A stretch of DNA of 64,000 bases, from the NCBI RefSeq assembly GCF_900091415.1, contig NZ_FMHU01000002.1, positions 868,001 through 932,000 on the forward strand. Reading direction: 5' to 3'. The notes under the pieces were generated by a model. It saw nothing but the letters and a program-made list of their open reading frames with translations. It made no database searches and was not told the origin of the DNA. The translations under genes and the position numbers were made by a program. Below, in pieces: positions 26,669 to 35,427 of the stretch. The first letter of the stretch is position 1. Every line of letters begins with the position of its first letter. Source of the DNA: Micromonospora inyonensis. Its GTDB lineage: Bacteria > Actinomycetota > Actinomycetes > Mycobacteriales > Micromonosporaceae.

Positions 26669-28054
26669 GTGGGAACACCGCATCCCTCCCCGGCGCATGT
26701 CAGTCGTCCCGCGAGGGTCCCCCTGCGCCGGATGCTGCCCGCTCTGGTCCGCGATCCGGCCCGCGCGCTCATCGACGCGGGTAACCGGACCGGGGGCAAC
26801 CTCGCCCGCATCAACCTCGGCTCGTTCCGCCCTTATCTGGTCACCCATCCCGAACACGTGCAGCACGTGCTGCGGGAACGGGCGGAGAACTACGAGCGGG
26901 CCGGTGACGGGCTGTTCTGGCGACCGGTCAAGCGGCTCTTCGGCGAGGGGATCCTCGGCGAGGGGCAGATCTGGTCGGCCAGCCGCCGGATGCTCCAGCC
27001 GATGTTCACCGCCAAGCGGGTCGAGTCGATGATCGACGGGATGGCCGAGGCGATCTCCGACGCCGTCGACGAGCTGGGCACCCCGTCCCGCGTCGGACGA
27101 CCGGTCGACATCGGTGCCGAGCAGGCCCGGATCGTCTGCCGGGCGATCATGAAGGTGCTCTTCGCCGACAAGATCTCGGTGGCCGACGCCATGCGGGTCG
27201 TCGACGCGCAGGACGCCATCGCCAGCGCGGTGATCCCCCGGATCGTGGTGCCCTTCGCGCCGCTGTCGCTGCCCATGCCCGGCGACCGGACCTTCCGCCG
27301 GGCCGTCCGGGTCGTCGACGACGTCCTCGTGCCCATCGTGCGGGAATCCCGGGCCACGGCGGGGGAGGGCGACGACGTCATCTCCACCCTGTGGCGGGCG
27401 CGTACCGACGACGGCCGGCAGCTCGACGAGCGGCAGGTCCGCAACGACACGGTGGCGATGTTCGCGGCCACCACGGAAACCACCATCAACGTGTTGACCT
27501 GGCTCTGGCCGCACCTGGACGAGCACCCCGAGGTCGCCGACCAACTTTACGAGGAGATCAACCGGGTGGTGGGCGACGAACCGGTCCGCCGCGAGCACCT
27601 CGGCGAACTGCGCTACACCCGGATGGTCCTCGACGAACTGCTGCGCCTGTACCCGATCGGGTGGCTGATTCCCCGCCGCGCGGTCGCCGCCGACGTGGTC
27701 GGCGGCGTGCGGATCGAGGCCGGCGCGACGGTGGTGGCGAGCCCGCTGATCACCCAACGGATGTCGGCGTTCTGGGACCGGCCCGACGAGTTCGACCCGG
27801 AGCGGTTCCGCCCCGAGCGCGTCCGGGCCCGGCACCGCTACGCCCACTTCCCCTTCGGCGGTGGCCCGCACCAGTGCCTCGGCATGTACCTGTTCTACCT
27901 GGAGGCGCAGCTCATCGTCGCCACGATGCTGAGCCGGTACCGGTTCCGGCTCGCGCAGCCCGGGGTGCCCGGGCTGCGGCTGGCGGCCGCGCTGCGTCCC
28001 CGCCGCCGGGTGGAACTGACCCTCACCGGCGCGGCGCCCTCGGCCGCCGCCTGA
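26669..28054 (+). CDS. Cytochrome P450 of the diterpene cluster
   Basis: 461 residues from GTG 26669 (GGGAGGAG eight bases upstream; earlier in-frame GTGs lack one). Haem-binding FGGGPHQCLG with Cys403, the ExxR helix (LDELLRL), and the oxygen-binding I-helix MFAATTETT. It is bacterial class I-like, soluble, needing a ferredoxin partner not encoded nearby. It lies 14 bases before the class I terpene synthase gene, so it most likely oxidises the cluster's hydrocarbon. P450s are also regular partners of conservons, which follow 4 kb later. Confidence 0.9.
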   Translation: MGTPHPSPAHVSRPARVPLRRMLPALVRDPARALIDAGNRTGGNLARINLGSFRPYLVTHPEHVQHVLRERAENYERAGDGLFWRPVKRLFGEGILGEGQIWSASRRMLQPMFTAKRVESMIDGMAEAISDAVDELGTPSRVGRPVDIGAEQARIVCRAIMKVLFADKISVADAMRVVDAQDAIASAVIPRIVVPFAPLSLPMPGDRTFRRAVRVVDDVLVPIVRESRATAGEGDDVISTLWRARTDDGRQLDERQVRNDTVAMFAATTETTINVLTWLWPHLDEHPEVADQLYEEINRVVGDEPVRREHLGELRYTRMVLDELLRLYPIGWLIPRRAVAADVVGGVRIEAGATVVASPLITQRMSAFWDRPDEFDPERFRPERVRARHRYAHFPFGGGPHQCLGMYLFYLEAQLIVATMLSRYRFRLAQPGVPGLRLAAALRPRRRVELTLTGAAPSAAA

Positions 28055-28068
28055 GCGGAGCGGACAGA

Positions 28069-28959
28069 ATGGACCTCACCACCCAGGCCGCGGAGGCCGT
28101 CGAGCAGGGCCGGATCTGTGCCCTCGCCGCCCGGGGGCAGCGCGATCTGCAGAAGCTCGCGGCCGGGTACCCGGAGCTGTTCTCCGGTGCGCCCTTCGAC
28201 GCCGCCCTGTTCGGCAACATCGCCATGGCCATGGCGTTCAGCGCGCCCTGGTGCAGCCTGGAGGAACTGCGGGTCACCAACCGTGCCGTGCTGTGGGGGT
28301 TCGCCCTCGACTGGCAGGTGGACTACCTGGCTAAGTCCCGGACGGAGATCGACCGTCTGACCGAGACCAGCCTCGCGGTGGTCGACGGTGCCACCCCGGC
28401 ATCGGACGACCCGTTCGCCCGGTTCCTCGCCGAACTCTGCGCCGACCTGGCCGCCGCGCCGGCCTACCCGCGCCTGCGTGACGCGTGGCGGGCCGCGGTG
28501 CACCGGACGCTGGCCGCGATGGCGGTCGAGTGGGAGTGGCGGTCGGCCCGGCGGGACCTCACCGGCACGCTGCCGACCTTCGAGGAGTACCTCGCCAACG
28601 CCGACAACCTGGCCTGCACGGTGGTCAACGTCGCACACTGGATCCACACCGGCGACGACGGGACCCACCGTTCGCTACCCCGCCTGGTCGAGGCCAGCGA
28701 CGAGGTGCAGCGGGTGCTGCGGCTGGTCAACGACCTCGGTACGTACCAGCGGGACCTGGAGTGGGGCGACCTCAACGCGATCATGCTGGTGGCCGACCGG
28801 GCGGAGGTCGAGCAGCGGGTCGAGGTTCTTACCGGAGGATGCCACGAGCTGCTGGCCCCCCTGACGGAGGAGTGCCCCCGGCAGGCGACGTACCTCGCCC
28901 GGCAGCTCGGCTTCACCAGCGGCTTCTACGGTTCCACGGACTTCTGGGGGGCTCGGTGA
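28069..28959 (+). CDS. Class I terpene synthase (probable diterpene synthase)
   Basis: 296 residues from ATG 28069. The metal motifs are Asp81-WQV-Asp85 (a DxxxD form of the Asp-rich motif) and the NSE-type motif NDLGTYQRD at 221-229, where the usual Ser and Glu are Thr and Asp. The short alpha-domain-only size is normal for bacterial class I enzymes. Beside a class II cyclase it is expected to ionise a copalyl-type diphosphate instead of a linear prenyl diphosphate. Its TGA lies at the start of a 46-bp direct repeat that separates it from the class II gene. No GGPP synthase gene is in the window. Confidence 0.8.
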   Translation: MDLTTQAAEAVEQGRICALAARGQRDLQKLAAGYPELFSGAPFDAALFGNIAMAMAFSAPWCSLEELRVTNRAVLWGFALDWQVDYLAKSRTEIDRLTETSLAVVDGATPASDDPFARFLAELCADLAAAPAYPRLRDAWRAAVHRTLAAMAVEWEWRSARRDLTGTLPTFEEYLANADNLACTVVNVAHWIHTGDDGTHRSLPRLVEASDEVQRVLRLVNDLGTYQRDLEWGDLNAIMLVADRAEVEQRVEVLTGGCHELLAPLTEECPRQATYLARQLGFTSGFYGSTDFWGAR

Positions 28960-29057
28960 GCGCGAGGAGTGCAGCGGAGCGGAGCCCCGCAGTCGCGAAC
29001 AGTGGTGGTGTGGTGAGCGCGAGGAGTGCAGCGGAGCGGAGCCCCGCAGTCGCGAAC
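28955..29057 (+). repeat. 46-bp direct repeat pair between the two cyclase genes
   Basis: Exact copies at 28955-29000 and 29012-29057, 11 bases apart. The unit begins GGTGAGCGCGAGGAGTGCAG and ends CCCCGCAGTCGCGAAC. The first copy contains the class I synthase stop codon; the second ends one base before the ribosome site of the class II gene (GGAGGGGAGG). The GGTGAGC that opens each copy recurs at the class II GTG start, suggesting duplication at a start-codon sequence or a dispersed repeat family. Confidence 0.95.
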
Positions 29058-29071
29058 GGAGGGGAGGCTCG

Positions 29072-30691
29072 GTGAGCATCCTCGCCGCCGTTGGGGACCT
29101 GCTCGGCGAGATGACGGCGACACCGACGGGACAGTCCTCGGTGTCGGTGTACGAGACCGGGCGCCTGGTCAGCCTGTCGCCGTGGTTGACGCTGCACGCC
29201 GCGCGGATCCGCTACCTGCTCGACGCGGAACACCCGACCGGCGGCTGGGGAGGCCCCGGCGGCTACGGGCTGGCACCGACGCTCAGCGCCACCGAGGGAC
29301 TGCTCGCCGCGCTGCGCCGAGGTGACCTGGCCGGGACGTCGGATCCGCTCCACCGGGGCGCGGTCGCCGCAGTGGACCGGGGACTGGCCGTCCTCGGTGA
29401 GCGGCTCGCCGCCGTTCCCGCGTCGGCCCTGCCGGACATGCCGGCGATCGACCTGATCGTACCGGCCCTGGTGGAGGCGCTCACCGTCCACCTGGACGCG
29501 ATGCGGGACGACCCGGTGAACGGACTGGAGCGGTGGCGCACCGCGCCCCGGTTGCCGTTGCCGCCGGGTATGACGCCCACCCGGTTGGCCCGGGTCCGCG
29601 CGGCTCTGACGTCGGGCCACCCGCTGCCGGAGAAGCTGATGCACGCGCTGGAGGTCGCCGGTCCGGCGGCCCGCCGGGCCGCCGGGGTCGTCCCGGTCGG
29701 GCCGGGCACGGTCGGCGCCTCACCAGCGGCGACGGCCGCCTGGCTCGGCGTCCCCGACGCCACCACCTCGGCCGCGCGGGCGTACCTGGAGGGGGTCGTC
29801 CGCCAGCACGGCGGGCCGGTGCCGTGCACCAGCCCGATCAGCGTCTTCGAACGGTCGTGGGTGCTCAGTGCGCTGTCGAGGGCCGGGGTGCCGTTGAGCG
29901 CCCCGCCGCCGGTGCTGGCCAGCCTGCGGGACGCGCTCGGCCCGGCCGGCACGGCCACCGCCCCCGGTCTGCCGGTGGACGCCGACACCACCTCGGTGAC
30001 CCTCTACGCGCTCGCCCGCGCCGGTCAGCCGGTCGACCCGTCGAGTCTCCGGTCCTTCGACACCGGGGAGCACTTCTGCACCTGGCCGAAGGAGGACGGC
30101 GCCTCCATCACCACCAACGCGCACGTGCTGGACGCCGTCGGCTGGCACCTGCGACACGGCGGTGCGCGGGCGGACCACCTCGCCCCGGTGGTGCGCCGGC
30201 TGACCACCTGGCTCGCCGAACGGCAGGCACCGGAAGGCTCGTGGAGTTCCGACCGCTGGCACGCGTCGCCGTACTACGCCACGAGTTGCGCGGTGCTCGC
30301 CCTGTACGGGTACGGCGTCGGCGCGTCGGTGGGACCGGTGGTACGGCGGGCGGTGCGCTGGGTGCTCGCCGGTCAGCACCCCGACGGCTCCTGGGGGCGG
30401 TGGGGCGGTACGGCCGAGGAGACCTCGTACGCCCTCCAGGTGCTGCTCGCGGCCGGGCAGACCTCGTCCGACCAGTGTGCCCAGGCGATCGCACGGGGCT
30501 GGCGGTGGCTGGTCACGATGGACGGTTCCGACGGTGGACCGGCGCTCTGGCACGACAAGGATCTGTATCGTCCGTCACTGATCGTCCGCGCGGCTGCGCT
30601 CGCGGTGACCTGGTGGGGACGCGCGTCGGCTGGTCCGGATCCGGTCGAGGCGGGCCCGTCTTCCCGTAGCGCCATGATCAGGATCGCTTGA
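29072..30691 (+). CDS. Class II diterpene cyclase (copalyl diphosphate synthase-like)
   Basis: 539 residues from GTG 29072, typical of bacterial two-domain (beta-gamma) class II cyclases. QW-like repeats include PTGGWGGPGGYGLAP, APEGSWSSDRW and HPDGSWGRWGGTAEETSYA. The catalytic DxDD motif appears as Asp303-Ala-Asp305-Thr-Thr: the central Asp that acts as general acid is kept, the fourth position is Thr. It should protonate and cyclise geranylgeranyl diphosphate to a bicyclic diphosphate for the class I enzyme. P450 plus class I plus class II is also the make-up of the known Salinispora isopimaradiene-type operon, from memory. It overlaps the conservon promoter. Confidence 0.85.
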   Translation: MSILAAVGDLLGEMTATPTGQSSVSVYETGRLVSLSPWLTLHAARIRYLLDAEHPTGGWGGPGGYGLAPTLSATEGLLAALRRGDLAGTSDPLHRGAVAAVDRGLAVLGERLAAVPASALPDMPAIDLIVPALVEALTVHLDAMRDDPVNGLERWRTAPRLPLPPGMTPTRLARVRAALTSGHPLPEKLMHALEVAGPAARRAAGVVPVGPGTVGASPAATAAWLGVPDATTSAARAYLEGVVRQHGGPVPCTSPISVFERSWVLSALSRAGVPLSAPPPVLASLRDALGPAGTATAPGLPVDADTTSVTLYALARAGQPVDPSSLRSFDTGEHFCTWPKEDGASITTNAHVLDAVGWHLRHGGARADHLAPVVRRLTTWLAERQAPEGSWSSDRWHASPYYATSCAVLALYGYGVGASVGPVVRRAVRWVLAGQHPDGSWGRWGGTAEETSYALQVLLAAGQTSSDQCAQAIARGWRWLVTMDGSDGGPALWHDKDLYRPSLIVRAAALAVTWWGRASAGPDPVEAGPSSRSAMIRIA

Positions 30692-30716
30692 GTGAACCTT
30701 CCGACGCTGCTAGCGT
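30688..30716 (+). promoter_or_regulatory. Putative conservon promoter
   Basis: TTGAGT (30688-30693) and TAGCGT (30711-30716) are spaced by 17 bases, a good sigma-70-like match for actinobacteria, ending 73 bases before the cvnA ATG. The -35 overlaps the stop codon of the class II cyclase. The same TAGCGT -10 is seen before the amylase-pullulanase gene. Confidence 0.6.
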
Positions 30717-30789
30717 GCGCCGGGGTCGATCGGTGCGTCGACCGCCCACGCTCGGGCACGTCAATCGAATACCCGGCCAGGACGGTGTA

Positions 30790-33321
30790 ATGGGTTCCCG
30801 CAGTACGAATCTCCGTACGAAAGTCGTCGCACTGCTCGCGTCGCTCGTCGCGCTCTGGGCCTTCGCGGCGTGGGTGACCGTCGGGGACGGCTTCAACCTG
30901 CTCGGGGTCCAGACCCTCAACGCCCGGGTCTTCGCGCCCAGCGAACCGCTACTGCTGCAGTTGCAGAAGGAACGTCGTCTCTCCCTGGCGTACCTGGGAC
31001 GGCCGGAGGCCGGGCAGTTGGAGGCGTTGCGCGCGGAGCGGGACCGCACCGACGAACTGGCCCGCGCGTTCGAGGCGTCCGCGGTGAACTGGCGTACCGA
31101 GATCCCGGCGAGCACCGAGGTCGAGCGGGCGGTCGACAACGTGCTCACCGGCCTGGACGAACTCTCCCGGACCCGGACGGCGATCGACGACAAGAGCATC
31201 GACCGGGCAACGGCCCTGACCTCCTACGTGGAGGTGGTCGACGCGATGTTCCGGCTCTACGACGAGCTGGGTGGTCTCGACGACCAGCAGGTCGCCCACG
31301 ACACCGCTGCCCTGATCGAGCTCAACCGCGCCCGGGAACTGCTGTCCCAGGAGGACGCGCTGCTGCACGGCGCCCTCGCCGCAGGTCGGGTCACGTCCGC
31401 CGAGCAGGCGCGGTTCGCGCAGATGGTGGGCGCTCAGCGGTACATCGCCGCCAGCACCATCAGCGCCCTGCCCGTGGCGGACCGCAACCGCTACCAGCAG
31501 ATGTCCCAGGGGGAGGCGCACCAGCGCCTGCGCACCCTGGAGGACCGGGTCATCGGGGCCCGCAACACCGAGTCGCGCGCCCCGGTCGAGCTGGAGGCGT
31601 GGCGGGGTGCGGTCGACCCGGCGTTGCAGCAGCTCAACGACGTCGTGGGTGCCGGCGGCGACGATGTGGTGGACCGGGCCACGCCGGTGGCCGTCGGGGT
31701 CATCACCCGGCTGGTGCTGGCCACCGGTCTGGGTCTGCTCGCCGTCGTCGCCTCGATCATCGTCTCGATCACCACCGCGCGGGCGCTGCTGCGGCAGTTG
31801 GAGCGCCTGCGGGAGGCCGCGTTCCAGCTCGCCCGGGAGCGGCTGCCGAACGTGGTCGAGCGGCTCGGCCGGGGCGAGGAGGTCGACGTGGCCGCCGAGG
31901 CGCCTCCGCTGGAGTTCGGCGACGACGAGATCGGGCAGGTGGGCCAGGCCTTCAACGTCGTGCAGGAGACCGCGATCCGGACCGCCGTCGAGCAGGCCGA
32001 GCTGCGGCGCAACGTCCGCGACGTCTTCCTCAGCCTGGCCCGGCGGACCCAGGCCCTGGTCCACCGGCAGCTCACCCTGCTCGACGCGATGGAGCGGCGG
32101 GAGAACGACGCCGAGGAGCTGGAGGACCTGTTCCGGGTCGACCACCTGGCCACCCGGATGCGGCGTAACGCGGAGAACCTCATCGTCCTCTCCGGCTCCA
32201 CGCCCGGCCGGGCGTGGCGACGCAACGTCCCGATGGTCGACGTGGTCCGGGGCGCGGTCGCCGAGGTGGAGGACTACACGCGGGTCAACGTGCTGCCGCT
32301 GGGGCAGGTCTCGCTGGCCGGTCGCGCGGTGGGTGACATCATCCACCTCCTCGCCGAGCTGATCGAGAACGGTCTGTCGTTCTCGCCGCCGCACACCACG
32401 GTGGAGGTGCGCGGGCAGTTGGTGGCCAACGGTTTCGCCCTCGAGGTCGAGGACCGTGGCCTGGGCATGAGCGAGGAGGACCTGGCCGCCGCCAACGAGC
32501 GCATCGTCGACCGGTCGGAGCTGAACCTCGCCAACGCCACCCGGCTCGGCCTCTACGTGGTCAGCCGGCTGACCGAACGACACGGGATCCGGGTGCACCT
32601 GAAGGAGTCCCCGTACGGCGGCACCACGGCGGTCGTGCTGATCCCGCTGGCGCTGGTCACCGCCGACGAGGAGGAGCCCGGTGGGCCGGGCACCCCCCAC
32701 GCCGGTGCCGTCGAGCCGCCGGTCGGGCCCGCCCTGACCGGGACCGAGCCGTCCGGTCCGCGTCCGGCCCTGCCGGCGGCGCTGGCCGAGCCGGGGTCGC
32801 CGCGCCGGGTGCCCGAGGGCACCGGCGACGAGCCCGACCAGCTCCCCACCCGGGTACGGACGACGCTGGAGCGCCCCCTGGCACGGCAGGACACGCCGGC
32901 CGAGAGCGGGACCGGCCTGCCGACCCGCTCCCGACTCTGGTCGGAGCAGTCCGCGCTGGACGGTCCCACCTTCCCGACCGGCCTGCCGATGGCCGTCCCG
33001 CGTACCGAGCCCGCGCGGAAGGCGGAGCACGGTGGTCCGACCCCGTGCCCGGCGGCGGAACCGCCTCGCACGGAGTCCGGTTTGCCGATGCGGGTCCGCC
33101 AGGCGAACCTCGCACCCGAGTTGCGGGACGAGACGCCCGTCGTGGACACCCCGGAGGACGACGAGGCGGTTCGCCCGCCCGAGCAGGTCCGGCGGATGAT
33201 GAGTTCGTACCAGACCGGTACCCGGCGCGGCCGTACCGACGCGGCCCGGCTGCTGGGTGGTCCGGCCCGCGGTCCGGAGCCGGCGGACGCGCCGGACGAC
33301 GAGGACCGGCAAGCGACGTGA
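30790..33321 (+). CDS. cvnA: CvnA-type conservon sensor with histidine-kinase-like ATPase domain
   Basis: 843 residues from ATG 30790; an in-frame TTG at 30688 overlaps the cyclase stop but extends the protein without conserved sequence. Membrane helix at ~13-32, a helical sensor domain of ~270 residues like nitrate/sulfonate-type sensors, a second helix (~315-340), a HAMP-like linker, then an HATPase_c domain with the N box ELIENGLSFSPPHT and G boxes DRGLGMS and GLYVVSRL. A long Pro/Gly-rich tail of ~200 residues with repeated GLPTR and GLPMR-like motifs follows. It heads a cvnA-B-C-D operon, a G-protein-like signalling complex at the membrane in Streptomyces. Confidence 0.88.
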   Translation: MGSRSTNLRTKVVALLASLVALWAFAAWVTVGDGFNLLGVQTLNARVFAPSEPLLLQLQKERRLSLAYLGRPEAGQLEALRAERDRTDELARAFEASAVNWRTEIPASTEVERAVDNVLTGLDELSRTRTAIDDKSIDRATALTSYVEVVDAMFRLYDELGGLDDQQVAHDTAALIELNRARELLSQEDALLHGALAAGRVTSAEQARFAQMVGAQRYIAASTISALPVADRNRYQQMSQGEAHQRLRTLEDRVIGARNTESRAPVELEAWRGAVDPALQQLNDVVGAGGDDVVDRATPVAVGVITRLVLATGLGLLAVVASIIVSITTARALLRQLERLREAAFQLARERLPNVVERLGRGEEVDVAAEAPPLEFGDDEIGQVGQAFNVVQETAIRTAVEQAELRRNVRDVFLSLARRTQALVHRQLTLLDAMERRENDAEELEDLFRVDHLATRMRRNAENLIVLSGSTPGRAWRRNVPMVDVVRGAVAEVEDYTRVNVLPLGQVSLAGRAVGDIIHLLAELIENGLSFSPPHTTVEVRGQLVANGFALEVEDRGLGMSEEDLAAANERIVDRSELNLANATRLGLYVVSRLTERHGIRVHLKESPYGGTTAVVLIPLALVTADEEEPGGPGTPHAGAVEPPVGPALTGTEPSGPRPALPAALAEPGSPRRVPEGTGDEPDQLPTRVRTTLERPLARQDTPAESGTGLPTRSRLWSEQSALDGPTFPTGLPMAVPRTEPARKAEHGGPTPCPAAEPPRTESGLPMRVRQANLAPELRDETPVVDTPEDDEAVRPPEQVRRMMSSYQTGTRRGRTDAARLLGGPARGPEPADAPDDEDRQAT

Positions 33322-33412
33322 GCGGGGCGCGGTGGCGGGCGAACCCGTCCACCGGCCCTGGAGTGAGCCCAGACGAGCACGGCGACCAGCCGGGTTGAGA
33401 AGAGGACGACGA

Positions 33413-33838
33413 GTGGCGCAGAAGACGGCTTCGAGTGCCGACCTGACGTGGTTGTTGGATGATCTGGTCGGCCGGGTGAAGCAGGCCGAACACGCTATCG
33501 CTCTCTCCACGGACGGCCTGATGATGGCCTCGTCCCGGGGGCTGAGCCGGGACGACGGCGAGCACCTGGCGGCGATGGCGGCCGGCATCCAGAGCCTGGC
33601 CCGTGGGGCGGGCAAGCGGTTCGGTGGCGGGCAGGTGCAGCAGACCATCATCGAGATGCAGTCGGCGTTCCTGTTCGTCACGGCGGCCGGTCGTAACGCC
33701 TGTCTCGCCGTGCTCGCCTCGGAGGACGCCGACGTGGGGCTGATCGCGTACGAGATGGCGATGCTGGTGACCCGGGTCGGCAAGTACGTCGCCTCGCCGT
33801 CCCGATTGTCCGAGCAGTCGGCCACCGTCGAGAAGTAG
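33413..33838 (+). CDS. cvnB: CvnB, roadblock/LC7 domain protein
   Basis: 141 residues from GTG 33413 (AGAGGA upstream). Roadblock/LC7 fold: LTWLLDDLVGRVKQAEHAIA, LSTDGLMMASSRGLSRDDGE, and GLIAYEMAMLVTRVGKY. In conservons and in MglA/MglB-type pairs this protein regulates the small GTPase, often as a GAP-like partner. It is second in the operon, six bases before cvnC. Confidence 0.9.
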   Translation: MAQKTASSADLTWLLDDLVGRVKQAEHAIALSTDGLMMASSRGLSRDDGEHLAAMAAGIQSLARGAGKRFGGGQVQQTIIEMQSAFLFVTAAGRNACLAVLASEDADVGLIAYEMAMLVTRVGKYVASPSRLSEQSATVEK

Positions 33839-33844
33839 CCCGTC

Positions 33845-34231
33845 ATGACCGTTACCGGGGGGCCGATGGAAGAGCAGTGGGTGGACGATCATGCGGGACC
33901 GGTGGTGCGCCCGTACGCGGTGACTCGCGGACGGGCCCGGCCGGTCACCGGCACGTTCGACCTGATCTCCCTCGTGACGGCGATCCAGTCGGATGTCACG
34001 CCGGAGGCGGGTCTCGGGCCGGAGCACCTCGCGATCGTGGGGCTCTGTCAACGGATGCAGTCCGTCGCGGAGATAGCGGCGCATCTCGACCTGCCGGTGG
34101 GCACCATCCGGGTGCTCCTGGGTGACCTGGTGGCCCGCAACCTGGTGCAGGTCCGTGAGCCGCGGGCCACCGGCGGCCTTCCCGACGACAGCATTTTCGA
34201 GGCGGTTATCAATGGACTACGGGCACTCTGA
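33845..34231 (+). CDS. cvnC: CvnC, DUF742 protein
   Basis: 128 residues from ATG 33845. DUF742: VVRPYAVTRGRARP, then DLISLVTAIQ and a winged-helix-like QRMQSVAEIAAHLDLPVGTI with VLLGDLVARNLV. Found almost only in conservons; known to bridge the sensor and GTPase parts. It overlaps cvnD by 20 bases. Confidence 0.9.
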   Translation: MTVTGGPMEEQWVDDHAGPVVRPYAVTRGRARPVTGTFDLISLVTAIQSDVTPEAGLGPEHLAIVGLCQRMQSVAEIAAHLDLPVGTIRVLLGDLVARNLVQVREPRATGGLPDDSIFEAVINGLRAL

Positions 34232-34826
34232 GCAGCCGGTGGAGACGGTGCCCACCGCTATCAAGATCTTGATCGCGGGTGGTTTCGGCGTGGGCAAGAC
34301 GACCATGGTCGGCGCGGTGAGCGAGACCCGGCCGCTGCGTACCGAGGAGGTCCTCACCGAGTCGGGGGTCGGCATCGACGACCTGTCCGGGGTGGAGGAC
34401 AAGGCGACCACGACCGTGGCGATGGACTTCGGCCGGATCACCATCAGCGACGACCTGGTGCTCTACCTCTTCGGTACGCCGGGCCAGGACCGGTTCTGGT
34501 TCGTCTGGGACGAGCTGGCGCTCGGCGCGCTCGGCGCGGTGGTCCTCGCCGACACCCGTCGCCTGGCCGACTGCTTCCCCTCGATCGACTACTTCGAGGG
34601 ACGGGGCACCCCGTTCGTGGTGGCGGTGAACTGCTTCGAGGAGGCCCGGCGGTACCGGCTCGACGAGGTGCAGGCGGCGCTCAACCTGGACCCGGACGTG
34701 CCGGTGCTGCTCTGCGACGCCCGGCAGCGGCAGTCCAGCAAGGAGGTGCTCATCACCCTGCTGGAGCACGCCATGAAGGTCCGGGCCGCGCGCAGCGCCG
34801 CCGGGGGGCTGACCGCAGGCCGCTGA
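34212..34826 (+). CDS. cvnD: CvnD, Ras-like/MglA-type small GTPase
   Basis: 204 residues from ATG 34212. P-loop GGFGVGKTT at 23-31, a switch region LTESGVGIDDLSG, and the G3-like DxxG position replaced by LFGTPGQDRFW, as in other conservon GTPases; CDARQRQSSKE follows. It is the effector switch of the conservon. In Streptomyces the next gene is often a P450; here none follows, but the diterpene P450 lies just upstream of the operon. Confidence 0.9.
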   Translation: MDYGHSEQPVETVPTAIKILIAGGFGVGKTTMVGAVSETRPLRTEEVLTESGVGIDDLSGVEDKATTTVAMDFGRITISDDLVLYLFGTPGQDRFWFVWDELALGALGAVVLADTRRLADCFPSIDYFEGRGTPFVVAVNCFEEARRYRLDEVQAALNLDPDVPVLLCDARQRQSSKEVLITLLEHAMKVRAARSAAGGLTAGR

Positions 34827-35025
34827 CCGGGAACAGGGGTGCCGTGACGGGGACCGGAACCGGGGTTCACGGGGCGGCTACCGCGCCCATCACGGCGGTG
34901 CCCACCACCGGGCGCACCTGCATCGACGTTGGCCTGGTGGTGGGCGACGGAGGTCAACTCCGGTCGTCCGGTGGTGCCGCCGCTGGACCTCACCGCCGCG
35001 CCGCCGTCGGCGGTGAGGTGCCGTG
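34827..35025. other. Spacer after the conservon, no gene recognised
   Basis: About 200 bases between cvnD and the pectate lyase remnant. Short frames exist, but none has a ribosome site, a plausible length or a recognised family, and no hairpin was found close to the cvnD stop. Confidence 0.5.
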
Positions 35026-35329
35026 ACACCGCGAGGATCTCGGCCGGGCCGGTGACGGCGAGCTGCACGGGATCGCCTCCACCGAGAACGCCGGGGTCGT
35101 CGTGGAGGGCACCTACTCCCGCGACGTACCGCACCCGATGTACTCGGCCAGCGGCTACGCCGACAGCGGTCCGGGCCGCGCGGTGCAGCGCAGCAACGTC
35201 TTCGCCAACTCGGGTACCCCGGAGACCGCCGGTACGGTGACCGAGCCGCGGACGTACCCGTACACCCTCGACTCTGCGGCGAACGTGCCCGCCCTGGTGA
35301 CCGTCGGCGCCGCTGTGGGCCGGATCTGA
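35026..35329 (+). pseudogene. Pectate lyase C-terminal remnant
   Basis: From an in-frame stop at ~35023 the frame reads ...ELHGIASTENAGVVVEGTY, then HPMYSASGYADSGPGR, NVFANSGTPETAGTV and ends YTLDSAANVPALVTVGAAVG. This is the conserved C-terminal part of secreted family-1 pectate lyases (about 90 of 350-450 residues). No signal peptide, start or catalytic region precedes it, so it is a 3' remnant. It marks the right edge of the block that lies between acnR and acnA. Confidence 0.75.
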
Positions 35330-35379
35330 CCTTCAGGCGACCGCCACCCGTCCGCCTCCGGGCACCGCGCCCCGGACAC

Positions 35380-35427
35380 TGCAGGGGCCCCTTGTTCACC
35401 AAACACGATGAACAAGGGGCCCCTGCA
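35380..35427. repeat. 48-bp palindromic element, also a likely terminator
   Basis: 19-bp perfect arms, 35380-35398 (TGCAGGGGCCCCTTGTTCA) and 35409-35427, with a 10-base loop. It is 21 bases from the acnA stop and can serve as terminator for both directions. It is related in arm sequence to the element inside the SCO6045-like gene. Confidence 0.9.

Noticed and set aside
30949..33846. 965-codon minus-strand frame opposite cvnA
   Set aside because: Shadow of cvnA; no domain, biased composition, no ribosome site.
34844..35026. Small gene after cvnD (possible fifth conservon gene)
   Set aside because: The 60-codon frame has no ribosome site or conserved motif and shows Gly/Arg-rich shadow-like composition.
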